Positions 1 through 5,338 of a stretch of 5,338 bases of DNA are shown here, piece by piece (positions within the stretch are counted from its first letter, which is position 1; every line of letters starts with the position of its first letter). Position numbers and translations under genes: made by a program. The notes under the pieces are model-generated. The model was not told where the DNA came from. It was given only the letters and a program-made list of their open reading frames with translations, and did no database searches. Origin of the DNA: Aquabacter sp. (lineage in GTDB: Bacteria; Pseudomonadota; Alphaproteobacteria; Rhizobiales; Xanthobacteraceae); NCBI GenBank assembly GCA_030147645.1, contig JASBUY010000114.1:1-5338 (forward strand), given 5' to 3'.

Positions 1-199
1 GCGCGCCACCGACAAATCACCGCCCATCGCCATCGTCCTGTTCGACGAGGCCTATTGGCGGTCCATCGTGAACTTCGATGCGCTGGTGGCGCAGGGCATG
101 GTGAGCGAAGCGGAGGTGGCGCTGTTCCGGTTTGCCGACGACGCAGAAGCCACCTGGACGGCGCTGGAAGCGCAGGGGCTCCACTCCATCGCACGATGA
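1..199 (+). CDS. LOG family (TIGR00730-like) Rossmann-fold protein, C-terminal fragment
   Basis: Only the last 65 codons are present, read in frame from base 2 to the TGA at 197-199; the start lies left of the window. The fragment reads PPIAIVLFDEAYWRSIVNFD and continues with ALVAQGMVSE and a short acidic helix ending LEAQGLHSIAR. A hydrophobic strand, then an aromatic/Trp-Arg helix, 'NFDALV..G' and a final 'LF.F.DDAEATW' segment is the C-terminal signature I recall for the longer LOG-type proteins (formerly 'lysine decarboxylase-like') of proteobacteria. Characterised LOG proteins are nucleotide-5'-monophosphate phosphoribohydrolases that release cytokinin bases or act on AMP in the cytosol. 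Their catalytic PGGxGTxxE motif would lie upstream and cannot be seen, so activity cannot be judged. No hairpin with a T-tract follows the stop. Family assignment is fairly sure; the substrate is unknown. Confidence 0.72.
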   Translation, partial: RATDKSPPIAIVLFDEAYWRSIVNFDALVAQGMVSEAEVALFRFADDAEATWTALEAQGLHSIAR

Positions 200-306
200 A
201 GCAGCGGAGCGAAAGATTGCGCGCGCCGTCCCCTCTGCTCTAGAGACGCGGGCGCGATCCCCGCGATCCGCACGTCTGTGACCTTCAAGAAGAAGAATGC
301 CGCGCC

Positions 307-1107
307 ATGTCCCAAGAGTCCCAGCCCGCCGCCTCCCCCGTCGCTCTGATCACTGGCGCCGCGCGCGGCATCGGACTGGCGGTCGCCCGCCGCTTCCTCG
401 CCGACGGCTGGCGCGTGGCCGCGCTGGATATTCTGGGCGAGCAGATGAAGGCGGTTGCCGCGGAACTTGGCAGCGCGGAGACGGTCCTACCGCTCGCCTG
501 CGATGTCTCGGACGCCCCCGCCGTGGCGGGCGCCATGACCGAGATCCGCACGCGGTTCGGCCGCCTGGACGCGCTCGTCAACAATGCCGGCGTCGCGGTG
601 TTCAAGCCGATCCTCGAAACCGAAGACGAAGATTGGAAGCGCGTCCTCGATGTCAATCTGACCGGGCCGTTCCTGTGCACCAAGGCGGCGGTGCCGCTGA
701 TGCGCGAGCAGGGCGGCGGCGCCATCGTGAACATCACCTCAATTTCGGGCCTGCGCGCCTCGACGCTGCGCTCGGCCTATGGCACCAGCAAAGCGGGGCT
801 GGCCCATCTCACCCGCCAATTGTCCGTGGAGCTTGCGGGCCTCGGCATTCGCGTGAATGCGGTGGCGCCGGGACCGGTGGAAACCGCCATGGCCAAGGCG
901 GTGCATTCGCCGGAAATCCGCGCGGATTATCACGACGCCATCCCGCTCGCCCGCTACGGGCTTGAGGAGGAACTGGCCGAGGCCATCTTCTTCCTGTGCA
1001 GCCCGAAGGCCAGCTACATCACGGGGCAGGAACTGGCGGTGGATGGCGGCTTTGATGCCGCCGGCATCGGCCTTCCCACCCTGCGGCGCTCCTCTCCGGG
1101 AGCGTGA
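307..1107 (+). CDS. SDR family NAD(P)-dependent oxidoreductase
   Basis: A complete 266-residue classical short-chain dehydrogenase/reductase, of normal length for the family. It has the cofactor-binding TGAARGIG at residues 16-23, Asp41 at the end of the second strand (favouring NAD(H) over NADP(H)), Asp66-Val67 for the adenine ring and NNAG at 92-95. The catalytic tetrad is Asn117, Ser145, Tyr158 and Lys162 (YGTSK). PGPVET at 188-193 and the C-terminal ITGQELAVDGGF at 238-249 are also typical. The family reversibly oxidises alcohols or reduces carbonyls in the cytosol, and FabG-like, sugar and polyol dehydrogenases all share these motifs. The sequence does not show the substrate. The start at 307 is chosen because the glycine motif sits at the expected distance; a purine-rich AAGAAGAAG at 287-295 is a modest ribosome binding site. 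An ATG at 297 is in another frame. About 107 bases separate it from the LOG-type gene, so co-transcription is possible but not shown. An 18-residue tail follows the last family motif. Confidence 0.93.
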   Translation: MSQESQPAASPVALITGAARGIGLAVARRFLADGWRVAALDILGEQMKAVAAELGSAETVLPLACDVSDAPAVAGAMTEIRTRFGRLDALVNNAGVAVFKPILETEDEDWKRVLDVNLTGPFLCTKAAVPLMREQGGGAIVNITSISGLRASTLRSAYGTSKAGLAHLTRQLSVELAGLGIRVNAVAPGPVETAMAKAVHSPEIRADYHDAIPLARYGLEEELAEAIFFLCSPKASYITGQELAVDGGFDAAGIGLPTLRRSSPGA

Positions 1108-1126
1108 GCGCCGGCGGCCAGGGCCC

Positions 1127-2293
1127 TCAACGCGCCAAGCGTCGACGGATGATGCGCGCCATGAGGCTTGGCACCCGCACCAGCGGATACAGGAACGCCC
1201 ATTGCGGCGATAATCTCAGGACGCGGACGTCCACCTCGGACGTGAAGGTGAACCGCGCCTCTTCACGCAGATGGGCGAAGTCCTCGATCATCAAGAGGCG
1301 CGCCACACGCTCGCGCACGACCTTCAGCTCACCGTTCCATTGTGCATCGCTCTCTTGATGCAGGGCTGCGCGCGCCATCTTGAACTGGGTGCGGGTGGCC
1401 AAGGATGCGCGGCCCTCCTGGAGGATGCCAGGGGGGACCTCAAGTCCCAGAATGTCGTGGCAGAGGCCGAGAGCGACCGCTGACGCACGGCCGCCCCCCC
1501 GCCGCGCCGCATCCTCGTGCAAGAGTGGGATGTCGGCTTGTGTCGAGATGAGAAAGGCCGCGAGGTCCGCGAGCCATTTCAGGCGCCGCCACGCATGGCT
1601 GCCACCATGGACGCAGAGATGGGCATAGAGGGCATCGCTCGCCAGCGTTCGGACGCGTCCCTCACCAATGGCAACCTCTTGGAGGGAGGTGGTTTCGCCC
1701 AAGACCGCCAGAACGGCTGGATTATGCGACAGCCGGAAATGCAGCTCGACCAGATGGCCGGCGGGATGAAGTAGAGCCCTGTGCTTGGCAAAGCGTTGGG
1801 CGAGTTCCCATTCCTGATCGGTCAGAGGCGCTTCCTCGGGCGCAAGGCGATAGGCGGCGTCCGTCAGGATCGCCTCGGCCCGACGCAGGTCCGGCAATGG
1901 CACGACCAGATCGATGTCCCTCGACTCCTTCACGCCCGCCTGCCCATAGGCGAGCTGGGAAAGGGCGACGCCTTTGACAACAAAGGCTTGAATGCCGGCG
2001 TCATCGAACCGGCCCTGCAAGCGAACGGTTTCCGCGCGCATGGCGAGGTCTGCCCGCGCGACACGCACCGCTTCGGCGCTCAAGCGCGCCTGGACCGCAG
2101 AGGGGGCGATCCGCAGGGGGAGAAGGCCATGAGCAGCAAGTCCCGCCACCCGGTGGCGCTCCACGAGGCGCTCGAACCGAGGCCAGTCGATGGGTGCTTG
2201 CGCCGCCTGTGCGATCGCCCGCGACCGCGCCGGACCGGCCGGCCAGCGACAGCACGCTGCGAGAAGCGCAAATTCTCGGTCACCCGACCTCAT
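1127..2293 (-). CDS. Uncharacterised nucleotidyltransferase (NTP_transf_5 type)
   Basis: A 388-residue soluble protein. The core is at residues 98-140: DDAGIQAFVVKGVALSQLAY, then RDIDLVVP. This matches the 'lKG..l..lY...g.R...DiDllV' pattern of the NTP_transf_5 (PF14907-like) branch of the nucleotidyltransferase superfamily, with Asp126 and Asp128 as probable metal ligands and Lys107-Gly108 where classical enzymes have Gly-Ser. VELHFRL at 182-188 supplies Glu183 at the usual third-acid strand. HAWRRLKWLADLA at 233-245 is the helical motif typical of this branch. The family presumably transfers a nucleotide to an unknown acceptor; its substrate is not established. The ATG at 2293 overlaps the TGA of the ABC exporter gene (ATGA, 2290-2293), which argues for translational coupling. 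The frame stays open upstream to 2830, but that part is only a shadow of the exporter and gives no family-like sequence. The C-terminal end is basic (IIRRRLAR). The gene ends 19 bases from the convergent SDR gene. Confidence 0.85.
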   Translation of the reverse strand: MRSGDREFALLAACCRWPAGPARSRAIAQAAQAPIDWPRFERLVERHRVAGLAAHGLLPLRIAPSAVQARLSAEAVRVARADLAMRAETVRLQGRFDDAGIQAFVVKGVALSQLAYGQAGVKESRDIDLVVPLPDLRRAEAILTDAAYRLAPEEAPLTDQEWELAQRFAKHRALLHPAGHLVELHFRLSHNPAVLAVLGETTSLQEVAIGEGRVRTLASDALYAHLCVHGGSHAWRRLKWLADLAAFLISTQADIPLLHEDAARRGGGRASAVALGLCHDILGLEVPPGILQEGRASLATRTQFKMARAALHQESDAQWNGELKVVRERVARLLMIEDFAHLREEARFTFTSEVDVRVLRLSPQWAFLYPLVRVPSLMARIIRRRLAR

Positions 2294-4032
2294 GCGCCCA
2301 CCGCCCGGACGTTGCGCTCGGCCCTCTGGTCCGTCCGGCTCGGTTCGAGACGAATGACGCGGTCGCACAGACCCAGAGTTTCCGTGCGATGGGCGACGAT
2401 GAGGATGGCAGGCCGGGGCGTGAGTGCCCGCAGGGACGCAATCACGTCCCGCTCGCCGACCGGATCGATGGCGCTCGTCGCCTCGTCCAGCAGAAGGAGC
2501 TTGGGACGGCGCAGCAAAGCCCGTGCGAGCGCAAGGCGCTGGCGTTCGCCCCCTGACAGGAGGATGCCGCGCTCGCCGACCAGGGTGTCCATGCCCTGCG
2601 GCAGGCGTGCCACCAGATCCAGCGCTCCGACGTGCGCGAGAGCCGCCTGCATCTGCGCGCTGCTGGCATGGGGGTCCATCCAGGCAAGGTTGGCGCGGAC
2701 GGTATCGTTGAACATGACCGGGTCCTGCGCCACATAGGCAATGGCGTCGCGCCAGGCCTGCACGCGGGACGGGTCCAGGATAGAGCCACCGACCCGCACA
2801 GCACCCGCCTGCGGCACGATGAGACCGCAAATCAGGTCCAGGCTCGTGGTCTTCCCCGCCCCCGACGGGCCGCTCAGACCCACCACCTCCCCGGGCGCGA
2901 TGGCCAGGCTGAGGTCCTTGACGCCACCTCCGCCCGGATGGAGATAGGTGACCCCCTCCAGGGTGATGCCGCCCTGAGGCGCGGCCGTGACTGAGGCAGG
3001 CGGCGCCGCAAAAGCATCGTGCGCAAGCTCACGACCAAGGGCGGTGAGTTCCTCCCACGCCGGCAGGCTATAGGCAATCTGCTGGAGCCCGATTTGGAGC
3101 TGGGCGGCGGGTCCGCTGATGCGGCTGAGGACCAGGAGAAGCGTGAGAAGCACAGGCGCCGGCAGGGCCAGCCAAGCAAATCCCACAAACACCACGCCGA
3201 CCGCGACCACGGTGCCAAGCAGGCTCCACAGCCCGCGCGTGAGGGATTGCTGGCGCATAAAGGCCATCTGCTCGGCGCGCGCGCTGTCGAGCGCCCGCAG
3301 AAAGGCGCCGACAAACCGGCCCTCCAGGTTTTGGCTTTTGGCGATTTTCATGCCCGACAGGAAGCGGCCGACCTCGTCGAGGATGGCATGGTTTGATTGG
3401 GTCACCGCGCGCCCCGCGCGGTGGGCGTGCCGGGTGAGACGCACCATGGCCAAAGCGCCGACCGCCATCAGAACGAGCGCCCAGGCGGCCAGCAGGGGAG
3501 CGAGCAAGAGCGCGAGGCTCAGTTGCACCACGATCATCACGCAGGCTGTCGCCGATTGGAGCAAGAAATGCGCGCCCGCCCCGCAGCGGTGAATGTCGGC
3601 GCTCAGCAAATGATTCACGCGGGCGTGGCCGAGGCGCGAGACCTGCTCCCAGGATGCGTTTGCAAGACCGACGGCCAGCGCGCGGCGCTTAGATTCCACG
3701 AACCCGATTTGAAGCGCCGCAAGCCGCGCGTCGCGCAGCCAGAACACCGCAACACGCGCGCCCATCAGTGCGCAGAAGGCGGTCAACAAGAATGCCAGGC
3801 GCCAAGACGCGGGAAGGGATGCCGGGAGGAGACGCGCGAAGTCGGATAACGGGCCGGTCGCGGGCGCGGCGTCTGCGAAAAGCGTCGCGAGCAGGGGAAC
3901 AAGCAGCGCCAGACCAACGCCGTCCAACAGCGCTCCCACACCGACCAAGGCGGCCGCTACGACGCCGTGGGTCCCGCTATGACGCGCGACGTCTCCGCAG
4001 AAGGCGGCGCAGCGCCGCAAGAGGTCCAGCAT
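2290..4032 (-). CDS. ABC exporter, fused membrane and ATP-binding domains
   Basis: A 580-residue half-transporter in the type IV (exporter) arrangement: transmembrane domain first, ATPase last; it presumably works as a homodimer in the inner membrane. Hydrophobic segments lie near residues 24-50, 79-98, 158-180, 181-198, 272-290 and 293-305, consistent with six helices. The ATPase domain starts near 355 and is intact: aromatic A-loop Tyr363, Walker A GPSGAGKT 388-395, Q-loop Gln436, signature LSGGERQ 492-498, Walker B LLLLDE 512-517, D-loop SAID 520-523 and switch His548. There is no N-terminal C39 peptidase domain, so it does not trim a leader peptide itself. The layout resembles McjD-like peptide exporters and also lipid or glycan exporters; the cargo is not deducible. 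The start at 4032 is supported by GGGGGAAG just upstream. It lies 54 bases after nadE and overlaps the nucleotidyltransferase start by 4 bases, so it is probably the middle gene of an operon. Confidence 0.92.
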   Translation of the reverse strand: MLDLLRRCAAFCGDVARHSGTHGVVAAALVGVGALLDGVGLALLVPLLATLFADAAPATGPLSDFARLLPASLPASWRLAFLLTAFCALMGARVAVFWLRDARLAALQIGFVESKRRALAVGLANASWEQVSRLGHARVNHLLSADIHRCGAGAHFLLQSATACVMIVVQLSLALLLAPLLAAWALVLMAVGALAMVRLTRHAHRAGRAVTQSNHAILDEVGRFLSGMKIAKSQNLEGRFVGAFLRALDSARAEQMAFMRQQSLTRGLWSLLGTVVAVGVVFVGFAWLALPAPVLLTLLLVLSRISGPAAQLQIGLQQIAYSLPAWEELTALGRELAHDAFAAPPASVTAAPQGGITLEGVTYLHPGGGGVKDLSLAIAPGEVVGLSGPSGAGKTTSLDLICGLIVPQAGAVRVGGSILDPSRVQAWRDAIAYVAQDPVMFNDTVRANLAWMDPHASSAQMQAALAHVGALDLVARLPQGMDTLVGERGILLSGGERQRLALARALLRRPKLLLLDEATSAIDPVGERDVIASLRALTPRPAILIVAHRTETLGLCDRVIRLEPSRTDQRAERNVRAVGA

Positions 4033-4055
4033 GCTTCTTCCCCCAAGCGGAAGAA
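4033..4055 (-). promoter_or_regulatory. Ribosome binding site of the ABC exporter gene inside a small inverted repeat
   Basis: On the minus strand GGGGGAAGAAGC lies directly before the ATG at 4032, a good purine-rich Shine-Dalgarno sequence. Its GGAAGAA part (4041-4035) is the exact complement of TTCTTCC (4055-4049), with a 7-base loop between them, so the mRNA could form a 7-bp hairpin that hides the ribosome binding site. The pairing is seen directly; any regulatory effect is an inference. No T-tract follows, so it is not a standard terminator of nadE. Confidence 0.5.
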
Positions 4056-4086
4056 TGCAACCTTGCCGCGCAGTGCGCCAGAGATT

Positions 4087-5338
4087 TCAATGCGGAGGAA
4101 GATGCGCCTTCAGTTCCGCGAGCCAAGGGCCGGCATTCCCGTCCGATGGCGCACGCCAATCTCCGCGCGGAGAGAGCGAGCCACCCGATGTGATCTTCGG
4201 GCCGTTGGGCAATGTCGAGCGCTTGAACTGGTTGGCGAAGAATCGGCGCAGAAACACGTCCAGCCAATGCCCGATCTCTGCGAGGTCATAGGCGCGCTTG
4301 TCGCTCTCTGGAAGATCCACGGGCCAGCGCCCCCGCCCCGCATCGCTCCAGGCATGATGGGCGAGGAAGGCGATCTTTGAGGGGCGGTACCCATAGCGGG
4401 TCAAATAGAAGAGATTGAAGTCCTGCAGCGCATAGGGGCCCACGATGGCCTGTGTCGATTGAATGGGCTTGCCCTCGTCCGCCGGCACGAGCTCGGGCGA
4501 GATTTCGGTGGCGAGGATGGCCAGCAGCACGCGCCCCGTCTCCTCCGAGACGTCGCCTGAAGCGGCGACGAAGCGGATGAGATGCTGGATCAGGGTCTTC
4601 GGCACCGAGGCGTTGACATTGTAATGGCTCATATGATCGCCGACGCCGAAGGTACACCAGCCAAGGCCGAGTTCGGACAGATCGCCCGTTCCCACCACCA
4701 GCCCGCGCTTTTGATTGGCGAGGCGGAACAGATAATCGGTGCGTAGGCCCGCCTGGACGTTCTCGAACGTCACGTCATAGATCGGTTCCCCCTTCGCGAA
4801 GGGATGATGCAGGTCCGCGAGCATCTGCCGCGCGGCGGGGCGGATATCGATCTCTTCCGCGGACACGCCGAGCGCGCGCATGAGCGCCCAGGCATTGGAT
4901 TTTGTCTCGTCGGAGGTCGCAAATCCCGGCAGCGTATAGGCCAGCACTTGCTTGCGATCGCGGCCGAGCGAATCCATGGCGCGCACCGCGACGATCAGGG
5001 CCTGCGTAGAATCGAGGCCGCCTGACACGCCAATCACCACGGTCTCGGCACCCGAGGAGGCGATGCGCTTCGCGAGCCCCTGGACCTGGATGTTATAGGC
5101 CTCGTAGCAGTCTTCCCGCAGCCGTGCCGGATTGGAGGGCACGAAGGGGAAGCGCTCCACCGCGCGTTCCAGTGGAATGGAGCGGCGCGGGCCTTCGAGC
5201 GGGAACACGACCTCACGGAAGGCAGGCCCGCGATCTCCTTCCTCGCGGGCGCAGAGGCCGAAGCTGTTCATCCGCATGCGCTCCTGGCGGATGCGGCCGA
5301 GGTCCACGTCCGCCTGAGCCATCACGGCCCCGGCCGGG
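4087..5338 (-). CDS. nadE: NAD+ synthase (glutamine-hydrolysing), C-terminal synthetase domain, partial
   Basis: The reading frame is open to the right edge, giving 416 visible residues; the N-terminal part is outside the window. A GTG at 5325 followed by an ATG at 5322 could be mistaken for a start. However, the sequence there (VMAQADVDLGRIRQERMRMN) is the linker that ends the nitrilase-like glutaminase domain of two-domain NadE, so the true start must be upstream. The synthetase domain forms NAD+ from deamido-NAD+, ATP and ammonia through an adenylated intermediate. Counting from 5325, it shows the PP-loop SGGLDST 101-107, the conserved YDVTFENVQAG 183-193, GTGDLSELGLGWCTFG 212-227, HYNVNASVPKTLI 234-246 and FKRSTLPNGPK 367-377. 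The pattern resembles the long NadE type known from Mycobacterium tuberculosis. No key residue is missing in the visible part. It is probably the upstream gene of the exporter-nucleotidyltransferase unit, 54 bases before it. Confidence 0.95.
   Translation of the reverse strand, partial: PAGAVMAQADVDLGRIRQERMRMNSFGLCAREEGDRGPAFREVVFPLEGPRRSIPLERAVERFPFVPSNPARLREDCYEAYNIQVQGLAKRIASSGAETVVIGVSGGLDSTQALIVAVRAMDSLGRDRKQVLAYTLPGFATSDETKSNAWALMRALGVSAEEIDIRPAARQMLADLHHPFAKGEPIYDVTFENVQAGLRTDYLFRLANQKRGLVVGTGDLSELGLGWCTFGVGDHMSHYNVNASVPKTLIQHLIRFVAASGDVSEETGRVLLAILATEISPELVPADEGKPIQSTQAIVGPYALQDFNLFYLTRYGYRPSKIAFLAHHAWSDAGRGRWPVDLPESDKRAYDLAEIGHWLDVFLRRFFANQFKRSTLPNGPKITSGGSLSPRGDWRAPSDGNAGPWLAELKAHLPPH

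Noticed and set aside
217..246. TTGCGC and TAGAGA spaced 18 bases apart as a promoter for the SDR gene
   Set aside because: The upstream box matches the consensus at only three of six positions, so it is too weak to call.
247..265. Inverted repeat CGCGGG / CCCGCG with a 7-base loop between the LOG-type and SDR genes
   Set aside because: The stem is only 6 bp, no T-tract follows, and GC-only repeats of this length are common by chance in such DNA. It is neither a convincing terminator nor a convincing operator.
1494..1500. A run of seven C bases (seven G on the coding strand) in the nucleotidyltransferase gene as a phase-variation site
   Set aside because: The frame is intact through it, it falls in a Gly-Gly-Gly-Arg stretch with GC-rich codons, and a run of seven is short for a contingency tract.
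2450..2581. A 12-base direct repeat, CGCTCGCCGACC, at 2450-2461 and 2570-2581
   Set aside because: Both copies encode Val-Gly-Glu-Arg in the exporter ATPase domain with the same preferred codons. This is explained by coding and needs no repeat element.
1781..2737. A 318-codon open frame on the plus strand
   Set aside because: It is antisense to the nucleotidyltransferase and exporter genes, both of which show clear family motifs. Its translation is low-complexity, Arg/Ala/Pro-rich and without domain character, as expected for a high-GC shadow frame.
2294..2830. N-terminal extension of the nucleotidyltransferase frame to 2830
   Set aside because: This stretch is the coding region of the exporter ATPase domain in another frame. 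The extension has no family-like sequence, and the ATGA overlap at 2290-2293 gives a natural start.
5320..5325. GTG/ATG at 5325/5322 as the start of a short, ammonia-only NAD+ synthase
   Set aside because: The frame remains open to the window edge, and the residues after these codons match the interdomain linker of two-domain glutamine-dependent NadE, so they are internal codons.

Overview
The window is a gene-dense stretch of high-GC bacterial chromosome. Five protein-coding genes fill almost all of it, and there are no RNA genes, insertion sequences or CRISPR arrays. The high GC content, the long antisense shadow frames and the protein types suggest a proteobacterium, most likely an alphaproteobacterium of the Hyphomicrobiales kind. 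This placement is an inference from sequence style, not from a search.

Left part, plus strand. The window opens with the last 65 codons of a LOG-family (TIGR00730-like) Rossmann-fold protein, ending at 199. A gap of about 107 bases follows. Next is a complete classical short-chain dehydrogenase/reductase (SDR, 307-1107) with an intact Asn-Ser-Tyr-Lys active site and an acidic residue that favours NAD(H).

Right part, minus strand, read from right to left. The C-terminal ammonia-dependent synthetase domain of a glutamine-dependent NAD+ synthase (nadE, 4087 to beyond the right edge) comes first. After 54 bases comes a 580-residue single-polypeptide ABC exporter (2290-4032). Its stop codon overlaps by ATGA the start of a 388-residue nucleotidyltransferase of the uncharacterised NTP_transf_5 type (1127-2293). 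The three genes could form one transcript, with nadE as the housekeeping leader. This minus-strand unit converges on the SDR gene with only 19 bases between the stop codons.

The most notable element is the translationally coupled exporter-nucleotidyltransferase pair. Genes of both types occur together in some ribosomal-peptide (lasso-type) and cell-envelope clusters. Here no precursor, peptidase, cyclase or glycosyltransferase is visible, so the pair looks like an isolated export/modification module of unknown cargo. A 7-bp perfect inverted repeat covers the ribosome binding site of the exporter and may limit its translation. Everything else looks like ordinary metabolism.
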